64,000 nucleotides of DNA from an uncultured Planktomarina sp. (GTDB lineage: Bacteria; Pseudomonadota; Alphaproteobacteria; Rhodobacterales; Rhodobacteraceae). A model generated the notes under the pieces. That model was given only the letters and a program-made list of their open reading frames with translations. It was not told the DNA's origin and did no database searches. The stretch is taken from positions 62,001 through 126,000 of the forward strand of contig CAJJBZ010000003.1 in NCBI GenBank assembly GCA_905182535.1, written 5' to 3'. The stretch's first letter is position 1, and each line of letters begins with the position of its first letter. This document shows positions 33,178-44,836 of this stretch, one piece after another. The position numbers were made by a program, and so were the translations under genes.

Positions 33178-34673
33178 TCTGTGCGTCCCTGCACCGCCAG
33201 CATCGCAATCACCTGCGCCACTAACTCCTGACGCGGCACTTCGATTTGACTGGGCCGAGCTTTCCATTCTTCCAAAGTGGCGCCCTTAGCTAATTGCGCA
33301 CCAAGAATTAGGTCTTTAATTTGTACAATCCCAGACTCTTTCTCATCGCGACCTTCAATAATAGCAATTGGGCTGCTACGATTATCTGCATATTTTAGCT
33401 GGTTACCAAAATTCTTAGGATTGCCCAAATAAACCTCTGCACGGATACCCGCCGTCCGCAACTCGGACGCCATCGCTTGATAATCACTTATCCGATCACG
33501 GTCCATAACCGTGATCACTACAGGACCCAAAGACGAGCGTTCAATCCGCCCCTTCATCCTGAGCGCTGCAAGTAGGCGGTCCACACCAATCGAGATCCCA
33601 GTTGCAGGTACTTCTTGCCCTGTGAAACGCTTCACAAGATTATCATAGCGCCCGCCACCAGCAACCGACCCAAATTGCCGTGTACGCCCTTTTTCATCCT
33701 TAATTTTAAAGGTTAGTTCAGCCTCATAAACTGGTCCCGTATAGTAACCTAAACCGCGCACAACAGAGGGGTCTAGTACAATGCGGTCAGAGCCATAGCC
33801 CTGCGCGGTCACCAACTCGGATATTTGTTCCAGCTCATCCACACCAGCCTCGCCGATAGCCGAGCCTTTGACTAAAGTGCGCAAATTAGCTAAGGTCTCA
33901 GCCGCGGTAGCCCCAAGCGCCTGCATGAAGCCGATAACAATCTCAGCCTGAGCGTCATTAAGCCCTGCTCCTTGGGTAAAATCACCACTATCATCTTTGC
34001 GACCTGCCCCTAAAAGTTGGCGTACACCCTCCAAGCCCAAACGGTCCAGCTTATCAATGGCGCGCAAAACGATGCCGCGCTCTTCGGTAAATTTATCTAG
34101 CTCAGTGGGATCTAAAATTCCGGCCACTTCCATAATACCATTGAGCACTTTTCGGTTATTCACACGAATAATATAGTCCCCACGCGCAATACCGACACGC
34201 TCCAGTGTGTCAGAAAGCATTGCACAAATCTCAGCATCAGCGCCCATGCTTGCAGAGCCAACAGTATCCGCGTCACATTGGTAAAACTGACGAAAACGTC
34301 CAGGCCCTGGCTTTTCATTGCGCCAAACCGGCCCCATCGCAAAACGACGATAGGGGCTGGGGAGATCATTCCGGTACTGGGCATAGACTCTAGCCAAAGG
34401 GGCAGTCAGGTCATAACGCAGAGCCAGCCAACCCTCATCCTCTTGCCACGCAAACACACCTTCATTCGGGCGATCCACATCGGGCAGGAATTTGCCAAGT
34501 GCCTCGACCGTTTCCACAGCACTGCTTTCGAGCTGCTCAAAGCCATATAAATGATATACATCAGAAATTTGACGCAGCATTTCTGTGCGCTCGGACACAT
34601 CTGCTCCAAAATAATCGCGAAACCCTTTTGGCGGTAGCGCCTTAGGTTTGGGTGCTTTTTTCTGTTTGGCCAT
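33174..34673 (-). CDS. hisS: Histidine-tRNA ligase
   Basis: Class II aminoacyl-tRNA synthetase, 499 residues from the ATG at 34673 ([20 protein letters not shown]). Motif 2 is [20 protein letters not shown]; the histidine motifs [15 protein letters not shown] and the motif 3 [13 protein letters not shown] are intact. The C-terminal anticodon-binding domain ends in [15 protein letters not shown]. It overlaps hisZ by ATGA, so hisS-hisZ-hisG form one operon. Confidence 0.96.
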   Translation of the reverse strand: MAKQKKAPKPKALPPKGFRDYFGADVSERTEMLRQISDVYHLYGFEQLESSAVETVEALGKFLPDVDRPNEGVFAWQEDEGWLALRYDLTAPLARVYAQYRNDLPSPYRRFAMGPVWRNEKPGPGRFRQFYQCDADTVGSASMGADAEICAMLSDTLERVGIARGDYIIRVNNRKVLNGIMEVAGILDPTELDKFTEERGIVLRAIDKLDRLGLEGVRQLLGAGRKDDSGDFTQGAGLNDAQAEIVIGFMQALGATAAETLANLRTLVKGSAIGEAGVDELEQISELVTAQGYGSDRIVLDPSVVRGLGYYTGPVYEAELTFKIKDEKGRTRQFGSVAGGGRYDNLVKRFTGQEVPATGISIGVDRLLAALRMKGRIERSSLGPVVITVMDRDRISDYQAMASELRTAGIRAEVYLGNPKNFGNQLKYADNRSSPIAIIEGRDEKESGIVQIKDLILGAQLAKGATLEEWKARPSQIEVPRQELVAQVIAMLAVQGRTE

Positions 34674-34808
34674 GATCAACCTCATAATCGTTGGCCTGCA
34701 TTTAACTGCCCAGGCGCCGGGGGGCAACATGCGAGTTCATGTCACCCTTTGGGCCTGCGCATTAAATTTTCCCTTGATCCAGCCTGCACGATCCCGCACA
34801 CGGCAGTC

Positions 34809-35027
34809 ATGACACAAGCTTTAGAAGAACAAATCGCCCATCTGACACGTACCGTGGAAGATCTTTCCGATGTAATGGCCAAACAAGACAGCGAGTTGCG
34901 CCGCCTTGGCCTCCTGGTTGACCAAGTTCTAGTAACAGATATGCAGTTTGGTGAGCAAAAAACTTCAGGTGGCATTATTTTAGGTGATGACGACGGCAAG
35001 ACACGAGGAATTTATATTGATTGTTAA
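34809..35027 (+). CDS. SlyX-like small protein with atypical C-terminal segment
   Basis: Small protein of 72 residues from the ATG at 34809; an upstream in-frame TTG at 34749 adds 20 codons without family similarity. Residues 1-40 (EEQIAHLTRTVEDLSDVMAK, then RRLGLLVDQVL) form the SlyX-type coiled coil. A normal SlyX ends in a short polar tail with PPHY or PPHW. Here residues 41-72 instead read VTDMQFGEQKTSGG followed by GDDDGKTRGIYIDC, which resembles the beta-barrel of GroES-like phage co-chaperonins and stops early. Divergent from hisS, convergent with dnaE. The family assignment of the first half is moderate; that of the second is tentative. Confidence 0.6.
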   Translation: MTQALEEQIAHLTRTVEDLSDVMAKQDSELRRLGLLVDQVLVTDMQFGEQKTSGGIILGDDDGKTRGIYIDC

Positions 35028-35035
35028 TTTCTAAC

Positions 35036-38000
35036 TTATAAATCTTCCACCATCAAAACGCCCTCAAGGCTTTTCAACGCACCTTTGATTTGCGGTGTCA
35101 CCGGGAAGTTCTGTCCCAAATCCATGTCCACTTCACCGGGCAGGCTGTCATCCAGAAGGCAAAAAGAGATAGGGCCCTTGGCACCGTTCTTTGTGGCGAG
35201 TTTAGCCTCGCGCAGCACTGTAGCCACAGAATTAATGGCGGAGGCATTCTCGAGATAAACCCGCAAACCAGCCCCGCTCGCCTGCGCTACAGCGCCATCC
35301 ATCGGCTGTACCGAACGGCAGAGCAATTTAAGTTGCTCAGACTCCATAGTAGCCTCAACGCTGAGTACAATCTTGGAACCAGCTTCGAGATGTATCCTTG
35401 AGGCTTCCAGTGTATCACTAAACATAGTTGCTTCATAATTACCGGTAGTATCGCTGAGCTGGACAAAGGCAAAGCGGTTGCCACGCGCAGATTTACGCTC
35501 TTGCCGCCCCGCCACGATGCCTGAGAGCTTGGCAACAAGCGGGCCACCCTTAGCTTTCTCGATCAGCTGATCCAGTGTGATGACACCCGAGCGCTTCAAA
35601 GACGACATATAATCATCAAGAGGATGGCCAGACAGGTAAAATCCAATTGCCTTAAACTCTTCAGCCAACTTCTCAGCGGGGAGCCAATTGGCCGCTAGGG
35701 ACAGGCGTGGCTCCGGTAGATCGTCACCAGCCTCACCAAATCGCCCCCTGATTTGAATTACGTTGTTCATGTACAGCAGCGGAATAGCCCACTAAAGCGT
35801 CTAGGCTTTCAAACACTCTATGGCGGTTGCGGTCTAGTTCATCAAACGCTCCAGAACGCACCAACATTTCCAACGGTCGCTTCCCCACCCGTTTAAGATC
35901 CACCCGCCTGGCAAAATCAAACAACGTGGAGAAAAGCTTGTCGCCCCGCCCATCAGTGATAAGCCCCATGGCATCCACACCCACATTTTTTAGTGCCCCA
36001 AGGGCGTAGACCAGAGTTCCTTCTGCCACATCAAACCGCGCTTGACTACGATTCACACAAGGAGGTGTGTAGGGTAGTTCAAGGCCTTTGCGAACTTCGT
36101 TGAAATACACCGCTAGCTTATCCGTGAGATGAAGGTCGCAATTCATAACTCCCGCCATGAACTCCAAGGGATGATTAGCTTTCAACCAAGCAGTTTGGTA
36201 ACTGACAACTGCATATGCCGCAGCGTGTGATTTATTGAACCCGTAGTTGGCAAATTTATCCAATAGGTCCCATGTGGCCTTGGCGGTTTTCTCATCCACG
36301 TTATTCACCGCAGAGCCTGCCAAAAACTTAGGTTTTTCGGCATCCATCGCTTCTTGAATTTTTTTACCCATCGCTCGGCGCAACAGGTCAGCACCACCTA
36401 GAGAATAGCCCGCCATTTGCCTGGCAATCTCCATCACCTGCTCTTGATACACTATGATGCCTTGAGTTTCATCCAAGATATGATCCACCAAAGGATGCAA
36501 TAAGATCACGTTCGCTAAGGCCGTTTTTAACCTCGCAATATTTAGGTATATTCTCCATTGGGCCAGGACGATACAACGCAACTAATGCCACAATATCTTC
36601 AATACAGTTTGGCTTCATACGCTTAAGCGCATCCATCATACCACTAGATTCCACCTGAAAAACTGCGACAGTTTTTGCAGCGGCATAAAGCGCATAAGAC
36701 GCAGTTATCATCCAAAGGAATTGCGCTGATATCGCCCTCAGTACCTGCAGAAGGTGCGTAAAGAGCTCGCCCATCGGCCGCCATATGCAGTGCCCGCGAG
36801 CGACTGATAAGATCCACTGCGTTTTGGATCACAGTCAAGGTTTTCAGGCCTAAGAAATCAAACTTCACGAGTCCAGCCTGCTCAACCCATTTCATATTGA
36901 ATTGGGTGGCGGGCATATCCGAGCGCGGATCTTGGTACAATGGTACCAGCTGATCCAAAGGCCGGTCACCAATCACCACACCCGCTGCATGGGTTGATGC
37001 ATTACGCAACAGGCCCTCTACTTGCTGGCCATAATTCAGCAGACGCGCAACTACCTCTTCTGCCTTTGCCTCTTCACGCAGGCGCGGCTCATCGGCCAAA
37101 GCTTTTTCAATACTGACCGGCTTCACGCCCTCAACTGGGATCATTTTGGACAGGCGGTCCACCTGCCCGTAAGGCATTTGCAGCACACGGCCAATATCGC
37201 GCACCGCAGCTTTCGACAAAAGTGCACCAAAAGTTATGATCTGGCCAACACGATCACGCCCATATTTTTGCTGTACGTAGCGAATTACCTCTTCGCGGCG
37301 ATCCATACAGAAATCGATATCAAAGTCGGGCATAGAGACCCGCTCCGGGTTTAAAAATCGCTCGAACAGCAGGCCATAGCGTAGGGGATCAAGATCAGTA
37401 ATAGTTAAGGCATATGCAACAAGCGAGCCCGCACCAGACCCGCGGCCAGGCCCAACAGGGATGTTTTGCCCTTTAGTCCAAGAAATGAAGTCAGCAACGA
37501 TCAAGAAATAGCCAGGGAATCCCATGCCCTCAATAATATCTAACTCAAAATTAAGGCGCTTTTGATAATCTTCCACTGTAACAGCATGCGGTATAACGGC
37601 CAATCTACGTTGCAATCCCTCATTGGATTGACGGCGCAGTTCCACAACCTCATCATCCGCAAACTTGGGTAGAATAGGATCCCGTTTATATACTTTGAAG
37701 GCACACCGTTGCGCAATCTCAACGGTGTTTTCTAAAGCCTCAGGCAAATCCACAAACAACACAGCCATTTCTGCGGGTGTTTTAAGGTAATGCTGTGGAG
37801 ACAAACGACGACGCGGTTCTTGCTGATCCACATAAGAGCCCTCAGCAATACAGATTAAAGCGTCATGAGCCTCGTACATCTGAGTTTTTGGGAAATAGAC
37901 GTCATTGGTCGCCACCAATGGGAGGTCCATGGCGTAAGCCATTTCCACCAGACCACGTTCGCTTAACCGCTCTGCCGCTGGCGCACTGCCATCTTCGCCT

Positions 38001-38536
38001 GGATGCCGCTGCAATTCAATATAAAGCCTATCACCGAAAGTAGTGGCAAGCTGACAGACCAGCGCCTGAGCTTTTACAGCTTGTCCAGTTTGCAGTAATT
38101 GCCCCAAAGGACCATTTGGTCCACCCGTCAAGCAAATAAGCCCCTCAGAATGGGCTTCAAGCTGTGCCAGCTGCACCTGTGGAAGCTCACCATCTGTGTC
38201 CAAATAGAGGCAGGAATTGAGTGCCATTAAATTTTTGTAGCCACGTTCACTTTGCGCCAACAGGACCAAAGCCGCAGGCATACGGGCCTTTTCGCCGGGA
38301 GCTGCAGGATCATAGGCCAGGTCTATTTGGCATCCTATAATAGGCTGAATGCCAACTTTCGAGGCACCTTCAGAAAACTCCAAAGCACAAAACATATTAT
38401 TGGTGTCAGTCACCGCAATAGCGGGCATATCCATCGCCACCGCCAAGTCAGGAAGTTTTTTTAGCCTGATAGCACCTTCGAGCAGTGAATATTCGCTGTG
38501 AAGCCGGAGGTGGATAAATTTCGGATTCTGGTTCAT
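35036..38536 (-). CDS. dnaE: DNA polymerase III subunit alpha (three frameshifts)
   Basis: Replicative polymerase, about 1165 residues once repaired. The N-terminal PHP domain starts [18 protein letters not shown]; the catalytic site [17 protein letters not shown] holds the two Asp of the palm; [20 protein letters not shown] and the OB-fold region ([19 protein letters not shown]) follow. The frame is broken at about 36705 (AA/TT), 36502 (AA/TT) and 35744-35748 (five C, expected four). Each is fixed by removing one base. dnaE is essential, so errors are far more likely than gene decay. It is divergent from xdhA. Confidence 0.96.
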
Positions 38537-38753
38537 GCGTAACGATTAAACTGACAGCCACCCATCATCCAGCGAAAATTGCCAAAATTTATCGTTATTA
38601 AAACTATCCTACCAAGCTAAATGGCCCCCTGTGTATATTTTTCTTGCCCGACTCATTGAAATCAGCGCTAGATCAATCTGTTGAAGCCTTGGTTTTACGC
38701 CGCATCGGACTTAGGCTTGAAAACCGAAACAGACAGTGGCGTGATTTCTTATT

Positions 38754-40126
38754 ATGAAAATGTCGTTTCTTCTAAACGGAGAACCTGTTTGTGCCGCTGT
38801 CAAAACAGGTACTGAGACTCTGCTGGATTTCTTGCGTGAAAATCAGGCGCTTTGTGGCACCAAAGAAGGCTGCAATGAAGGCGATTGCGGTGCTTGCTCT
38901 GTCATAGTTACTGATGGAGAAGGCCGTGCCACGGCCGATGAATGCGTGCATTCTGTTTTTGCCCCAACTTCAAGGCCGTGCCGTACGGACCGTGGAAGGC
39001 ATATCTGGGCCAGATGGTAGCCTTCATCCTGTGCAAGACGCCATGATCGCCAAACATGGCGCTCAGTGCGGCTTTTGCACCCCTGGCTTTATCACCACAA
39101 TGGCAGCAGCCCATGCCAATGGTGAGACAGATTTTGATACTGCACTGGCTGGAAATCTGTGTCGCTGCACCGGTTATGCACCTATAATTCGTGCAGCTGA
39201 AATGGCAGCAAATACCCCCGTACCACAATGGATGCAGGAAAATATACTGTCAAAGGTTCACGCCAGTTCAGAGGATATCTTTTGCCCGAAATCTGCCGAT
39301 GATCTGGCACAATGGTACAAGAAAAATCCTCAGGCAACGCTAGTGGCTGGTGGCACTGACGTGGGGCTTTGGGTTACAAAACATATGCGCAGCCCAACGC
39401 CAATTGCCTTCTTGGGCCAAGTCCCAGACTTGCGCTATATCGAAGATCATGGGGATCATCTGCGCATTGGCGCTGCCGCCACAATCACTGAATTAATGCA
39501 AGCAATAGAGCCAATTTCGACTTCATTCTATAAGATGTTGGCGCGCTATGGCAGCCCACAAGTTCGCAATGCCGCGACCATCGGCGGCAACATTGCAAAC
39601 GGCTCTCCCATTGGGGATGGCCCGCCAGCCTTGATCGCCATGGGAGCCACATTGATCCTGCGCCAAGGGTCTGAGCGAAGGCGCATGCCTTTGGAAGATT
39701 TTTTTATCACATATCAAAAACAAGACCGCCTACCAGGTGAATTTGTAGAGGCTATTGAACTGCCCAAAAAGCAACCATATCTGCGCTGCTATAAGTTATC
39801 TAAACGCTTTGATCAGGATATCTCTGCGGTCTGTGGTTGTATAAATAGCAGCCTTAAAGACGGTATCATCGCGCATGCGCGGATCGCATTTGGAGGCATG
39901 GCCGGTACACCGAAACGGGCTCAGACAGCTGAGGCTGCCTTGATTGGGCAGCTTTGGAATTCTGAGACCTTTACAAAAGCACAGGAGGCAATGTCAAAAG
40001 ACTTCACTCCTTTGTCAGACATGCGGGCAAGTGCAAGCTACCGTGTGCAGGCCGCTGAAAATATGCTAATGCGCTATTATCATGACATTGAGCATAAACC
40101 TGTGGACATAAGGGATACGAGCATGA
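38754..40126 (+). CDS. xdhA: Xanthine dehydrogenase small subunit (Fe-S and FAD domains; frameshifted)
   Basis: Electron-transfer subunit of the molybdenum hydroxylase. The first [2Fe-2S] site is [17 protein letters not shown], the second [13 protein letters not shown] with [11 protein letters not shown]; the FAD domain shows [10 protein letters not shown] and [15 protein letters not shown]. One extra base at about 38934-38938 splits the frame after the first cluster. As given, the frame then runs on into xdhB. Removing one G from GGG 40112-40114 would create a TGA at 40124-40126 overlapping the xdhB ATG, the arrangement of two separate subunits. The C-terminal boundary is therefore inferred. 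Confidence 0.88.
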
Positions 40127-42423
40127 ACTCCGCCGCTTCCATGCCTCATGATACCGCCCATCAGCACGTAAGCGGTTCAGCCCGCTATGTGGACGACATT
40201 CCAACTCCTCAAGGTACACTGCATCTGGCCTTTGGCCTGTCACCAATCGCAGCAGGTGGGCTCACCTCAGTTGAACTCAGCGCCGTACGCGCTTTCGACG
40301 GTGTACGATTAGTGCTCGAGGCTAAGGATTTGCCTTTCACCAATGACGTTTCCCCCTCCAATAATGATGAGCCCCTACTGGCAACCACTACGATTCACTA
40401 TGCCGGCCAGCCCATATTTTTGGTGGTCGCCGATAGCCATCATACGGCGCGCAAAGCGGCTCGTTTAGCTAAAATTGAGATAGACGAAACACCACCTATT
40501 TTGACCATTGAACAAGCGTTCAAAGCTGGGAGCCGATTTGAAGATGGTCCACGTATCTATTCAAAAGGGGATTCAGGACGGGCTTTGCCCAAGGCATTAA
40601 ATCATCTGAATGGTAGCCTAAACGTGGGCGGACAAGAGCACTTCTATCTCGAAGGTCAAGCAGCACTGGCCATACCTGGCGATCAGGGTGACATGGTGGT
40701 ATATTCCTCAACCCAGCATCCTACCGAAATTCAACATAAAGTGTCTGAAGCACTTAACATTTCGCAGCATGCAGTACGCGTTGAAGTGCGGCGCATGGGA
40801 GGTGGCTTTGGCGGCAAGGAAAGCCAGGGTAATGCGCTGGCAGTAGCCTGTGCTCTGACGGCTATGATAACCGGTAAGCCCTGTAAAATGCGCTATGACA
40901 GAGATGATGATTTCATCATCACCGGCAAACGCCACGATTGCAGAGTGGACTATCAGGTAGGATTTGACCCCTTGGGCCGAGTAGAGGCCCTTGAGTTTAT
41001 CCATTATTTCCGCTGTGGCTGGGCGCAGGACTTGTCTCTTCCTGTCGCAGATCGCGCCATGCTGCATGCGGACAATGCCTATGATTTGCCCCATGTGAAA
41101 ATTACCTCACACCGATTGAAAACCAACACGCAGAGCGCCACAGCCTTTCGCGGATTTGGCGGTCCTCAGGGGATGATTGGAATTGAGCGGGTGATGGATC
41201 ACATAGCCCACGAATTAAACTTGGACCCGGCTCATGTACGCCAGGTTAACTATTATCCAGAGATGTCTACGCATGCTGAAGTGCGAGCGCCAGCTACTAC
41301 ACCCTATAAAATGGAGGTGACAGATTTCATCTTGGGGGACATGACCCACAGCTTGCTGAAGAGCTCAGATTATCTCGCCCGAAAATCAGAGGTTGCACGT
41401 TGGAACGCGGATAACCTGCTGCTCAAGCGCGGTATTGCATTTAGTCCAGTGAAGTTTGGGATTTCCTTCACTCTGACCCACCTAAATCAAGCAGGCGCGT
41501 TAGTCCAAATCTACATGGATGGTTCAGTTTTGATAAATCATGGCGGCACAGAAATGGGCCAAGGCTTGTTTCAAAAGGTGGCGCAAGTAGCCGCACGCAG
41601 CCTTGGAGTGACGGCAATCACCATGGCCACCGCAGATACTAGCAAAGTTCCTAACACTTCCGCTACGGCTGCAAGTTCGGGAACGGATCTCAACGGTATG
41701 GCCATTCAAGCCGCTTGCAAAACCTTACGGAGCCGTTTGCAAAACCATTTAGCCGATGTTTACGACTGCCCAGCGGACAGCATACTATTTGAAGCTGGCC
41801 AAGTCGTAGGTCCAAACTTCAACCTGAGTTGGGCTGGAGTAGTCAAATCTGCATATGAAGCGCGAATCTCGCTCTCAGCCACCGGGTTTTACAAAACTCC
41901 AGATATCGCCTGGGATCGGATCAAGGGCCAAGGTCGCCCATTCTTGTATTTCGCCTATGGCGCGGCAGTCACTGAAGTTGTGATCGACACGCTAACCGGT
42001 GAAAACCGCATCTTGCGCTGTGACATTCTGCATGATTGCGGCAGCTCTCTTAACCCTGCACTCGATATTGGCCAAATCGAAGGCGGCTTTGTACAGGGTG
42101 CTGGATGGCTGACTACGGAGGAGCTCGTTTGGGATGATCGGGGACAACTCAAAACCCACGCCCCTTCGACCTATAAGATCCCCGCTTGCTCTGATCGACC
42201 GAAAGCGTTCAACGTATCGCTTTGGCAGGGCGCTAATCCAGAACAAACGATCTATAGATCCAAAGCCGTCGGAGAGCCCCCCTTCATGCATGGAATTTCA
42301 GCTTATTTGGCCCTGTCAAACGCAGTGTCGGCCTGTGGTGTGCACTATCCCGACCTACAAGCGCCGGCAACCACAGAAGAAGTATTTAACGCCATCAAGC
42401 GCGCTCAAGGACATGCCATATGA
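40123..42423 (+). CDS. xdhB: Xanthine dehydrogenase molybdopterin-binding subunit
   Basis: Catalytic Mo-cofactor subunit that oxidises hypoxanthine and xanthine to urate. The ATG at 40123 has an AAGGGA ribosome site, and the protein begins like known XdhB ([20 protein letters not shown]), about 766 residues. Seen are [40 protein letters not shown] (substrate Arg), and the C-terminal [11 protein letters not shown] with the catalytic Glu. In the present sequence there is no stop between xdhA and xdhB. It overlaps xdhC by four bases. Confidence 0.92.
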   Translation: MNSAASMPHDTAHQHVSGSARYVDDIPTPQGTLHLAFGLSPIAAGGLTSVELSAVRAFDGVRLVLEAKDLPFTNDVSPSNNDEPLLATTTIHYAGQPIFLVVADSHHTARKAARLAKIEIDETPPILTIEQAFKAGSRFEDGPRIYSKGDSGRALPKALNHLNGSLNVGGQEHFYLEGQAALAIPGDQGDMVVYSSTQHPTEIQHKVSEALNISQHAVRVEVRRMGGGFGGKESQGNALAVACALTAMITGKPCKMRYDRDDDFIITGKRHDCRVDYQVGFDPLGRVEALEFIHYFRCGWAQDLSLPVADRAMLHADNAYDLPHVKITSHRLKTNTQSATAFRGFGGPQGMIGIERVMDHIAHELNLDPAHVRQVNYYPEMSTHAEVRAPATTPYKMEVTDFILGDMTHSLLKSSDYLARKSEVARWNADNLLLKRGIAFSPVKFGISFTLTHLNQAGALVQIYMDGSVLINHGGTEMGQGLFQKVAQVAARSLGVTAITMATADTSKVPNTSATAASSGTDLNGMAIQAACKTLRSRLQNHLADVYDCPADSILFEAGQVVGPNFNLSWAGVVKSAYEARISLSATGFYKTPDIAWDRIKGQGRPFLYFAYGAAVTEVVIDTLTGENRILRCDILHDCGSSLNPALDIGQIEGGFVQGAGWLTTEELVWDDRGQLKTHAPSTYKIPACSDRPKAFNVSLWQGANPEQTIYRSKAVGEPPFMHGISAYLALSNAVSACGVHYPDLQAPATTEEVFNAIKRAQGHAI

Positions 42424-43334
42424 GTTTTGACCTTGCCCAAGTAAATGCGGCCATAGCACAGCACGGTAGTGTATGCCGCGTGGTGATTACTGGAATAAAA
42501 GGCTCCTCACCGCGTGAATTGGGCGCTTCGATGCTGCTCTGGCCCGGTGGACAGAGTGGCACCATTGGCGGTGGAGCTTTAGAATACCAAGCATCACAGT
42601 CACCCAAACCTGGGCTGCGCAGCTATCCACTGGGACCGGAACTTGGGCAATGCTGCGGCGGATATGTGACCCTGGTAACGGAATGTTTTAACCAGCCTGT
42701 TGAGGCCACGGATCTATTTGTGCGGCAAATTGAAGGCGACCTGCCTTTACCCCTAACGATGGTACGCCTCCAACGCGCAATACGCAATGGATCCAGCGTG
42801 GCAGCATTCCTGTGTTCAGGAGGATGGTTTGCCGAACCAGTAGAGCAACCCCGCATCCCACTTTGGGTTTGGGGCGCAGGGCATGTGGGCCGCGCCGTAG
42901 TACATATCGCAGCACAAATGTCAGATTTTGATGTAACTTGGATTGATACCAACCCCGATCGTTTCCCGAAGGATGCTGCTGGAGGTGTAACTATCGTGCC
43001 AACGGCCGAACCCGCCCATCTGATGACCCATGCGCCTCTCTCAGCCCAACATCTAATTTTTACCTATTCCCATGCTTTGGACTTGGCCATTTGTCATGCT
43101 GCCCTGACAAGAGGATTCGCCTTTTGTGGATTGATTGGATCGGTTAGTAAGTGGGCTCGATTTAGAACACGGCTTGCAGCTTTAGGTCACAATCCAAGCG
43201 AAGTTCTGAAAATAACCTGTCCAATTGGGGACCCGAGCCTCGGAAAACAACCAATTTCGATTGCGATCAGCGTCACTCAAGCCTTATTGTCGCCCAACGG
43301 CTCCGTCACCATCAAAAGGAATACGCTTCCGTGA
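42420..43334 (+). CDS. xdhC: Xanthine dehydrogenase accessory protein
   Basis: Binds molybdenum cofactor, promotes its sulfuration and inserts it into XdhB; not part of the final enzyme. It has 304 residues. The N-terminal [15 protein letters not shown] segment and [10 protein letters not shown] are the XdhC signature, and a Rossmann-like domain follows ([14 protein letters not shown]). The ATG overlaps the xdhB stop, and the GTG of the next gene overlaps its own stop, so the whole cassette is translationally coupled. Confidence 0.93.
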   Translation: MSFDLAQVNAAIAQHGSVCRVVITGIKGSSPRELGASMLLWPGGQSGTIGGGALEYQASQSPKPGLRSYPLGPELGQCCGGYVTLVTECFNQPVEATDLFVRQIEGDLPLPLTMVRLQRAIRNGSSVAAFLCSGGWFAEPVEQPRIPLWVWGAGHVGRAVVHIAAQMSDFDVTWIDTNPDRFPKDAAGGVTIVPTAEPAHLMTHAPLSAQHLIFTYSHALDLAICHAALTRGFAFCGLIGSVSKWARFRTRLAALGHNPSEVLKITCPIGDPSLGKQPISIAISVTQALLSPNGSVTIKRNTLP

Positions 43335-44836
43335 CTAAGACTCTTTTGCACCTCAATGGGCTCACCAAAACCTATCCCGGCGTGATCGCCAATGATGACG
43401 TGAGTTTCAATATCGAGGCAGGTGAAATTCACGCCTTACTCGGTGAAAATGGCGCAGGTAAATCTACACTAGTAAAAATGATTTATGGTCTAGTGCGCCC
43501 CGATCATGGGACAATGCAGATGGAAGGCGCAAGCTTTGTGCCAGCAGAACCAAGGGCCGCGCGGGCCGCAGGCGTGGCCATGGTGTTTCAGCATTTTAGC
43601 CTATTTGAGGCCCTCAGTGTGGCTGAAAATATCGCACTTGGTATGGAGAATCCACCTAAAGCCAGCGCGTTGTCGGCCCGTATCACTGAAGTATCACAGT
43701 CTTACGGCCTACCGCTGGATCCTGAGCGCTTGGTGGGGGATCTATCGGCGGGTGAAAGGCAACGGGTCGAAATAATCCGCTGCCTTCTGCAAGAGCCTAA
43801 ACTTTTAATTATGGATGAGCCCACCAGTGTTTTGACGCCGCAAGAAGTGGCGACACTGTTCACTACCCTGAAAAAACTGAAGGATGAGGGCACTTCTATT
43901 TTGTATATCTCGCATAAGCTCGAAGAAATTCGAGCGCTTTGCGAAACCGCTACTATTCTGCGTGGAGGCAAAAAAGTGGCTACCTGTGATCCACGCGAAA
44001 AATCTGCCCGTGACCTGGCTGAGATGATGGTAGGCGGCAAGCTGAATTTAGCAGATTCCAAGGAAACAACTCTCGGCGAGCTTGTGCTTGAAATATCTGA
44101 CCTGTCCCTACCACCCCAATCAGCTTTTGGTACTAGCTTGAAAAATATTTCACTCCGGCTTCACCAAGGTGAAATTTTAGGCATTGGTGGTGTGGCGGGC
44201 AATGGTCAGGACGAGCTGCTGGCCTGTATGTCTGGTGAGGTCAGCACCACAGCGGAAGCCATTCATCTCGATGGCTTAAGCCTTGGCCATATGTCGCCAA
44301 ACGAACGACGAGCATTGGGGGTTTTGGCTGCGCCTGAAGAACGCCTAGGACATGCAGCTGCTCCAGATATGAGCCTGACCGAAAACGCTATGCTAACGGC
44401 GATGACCCGGAAAAGCCTAAGTAAATCTGGGTTTCTAGACTGGCCTCGCGCTAAGGACTTTGCCGAGCAAGTGATCAAAAAATTTGATGTGCGTACGCCA
44501 GGGTCACAATCAGCAGCGCGGTCTTTGTCAGGCGGAAATCTACAAAAATTTGTGATTGGCCGGGAAGTATTGCAGGACCCCAAGGTTTTAATAGTCAACC
44601 AACCAACCTGGGGTGTTGATGCGGCCGCCGCAGCTGATATCCGGCAGGCCCTTCTTGATTTGGCTGCAAAAGGCGCGTCAGTGATTGTAATCAGCCAAGA
44701 TTTAGATGAGTTGATGGAAATTTCTACAAGCTTTGCAGCCCTGAACGCGGGGCGCCTGTCCGCCGCGCGTCCTATGGTGGAACTGAGTTTGGATGAAATT
44801 GGCCTTTTGTTAGGAGGCGCTGATGCTGCGGCTTGA
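43331..44836 (+). CDS. Nucleoside/purine ABC transporter ATP-binding protein (BMP type)
   Basis: Tandem-ABC protein of 501 residues like those of RbsA/NupO transporters. The first nucleotide domain has a canonical Walker A (GENGAGKSTLVKM), the signature LSAGERQRVEI and LIMDEPTSVLT. The second has the degenerate Walker A GVAGNGQDELL and LSGGNLQKFVI with NQPTWGVD, usual in this family. The GTG start overlaps the xdhC stop. Coupling to xdhABC points to uptake of xanthine, hypoxanthine or their nucleosides. Confidence 0.9.
   Translation: MTKTLLHLNGLTKTYPGVIANDDVSFNIEAGEIHALLGENGAGKSTLVKMIYGLVRPDHGTMQMEGASFVPAEPRAARAAGVAMVFQHFSLFEALSVAENIALGMENPPKASALSARITEVSQSYGLPLDPERLVGDLSAGERQRVEIIRCLLQEPKLLIMDEPTSVLTPQEVATLFTTLKKLKDEGTSILYISHKLEEIRALCETATILRGGKKVATCDPREKSARDLAEMMVGGKLNLADSKETTLGELVLEISDLSLPPQSAFGTSLKNISLRLHQGEILGIGGVAGNGQDELLACMSGEVSTTAEAIHLDGLSLGHMSPNERRALGVLAAPEERLGHAAAPDMSLTENAMLTAMTRKSLSKSGFLDWPRAKDFAEQVIKKFDVRTPGSQSAARSLSGGNLQKFVIGREVLQDPKVLIVNQPTWGVDAAAAADIRQALLDLAAKGASVIVISQDLDELMEISTSFAALNAGRLSAARPMVELSLDEIGLLLGGADAAA

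Noticed and set aside
35036..38536. dnaE as a broken pseudogene
   Set aside because: All motifs are intact and each break is a one-base difference; no other replicative polymerase is seen here, so an error is more likely.
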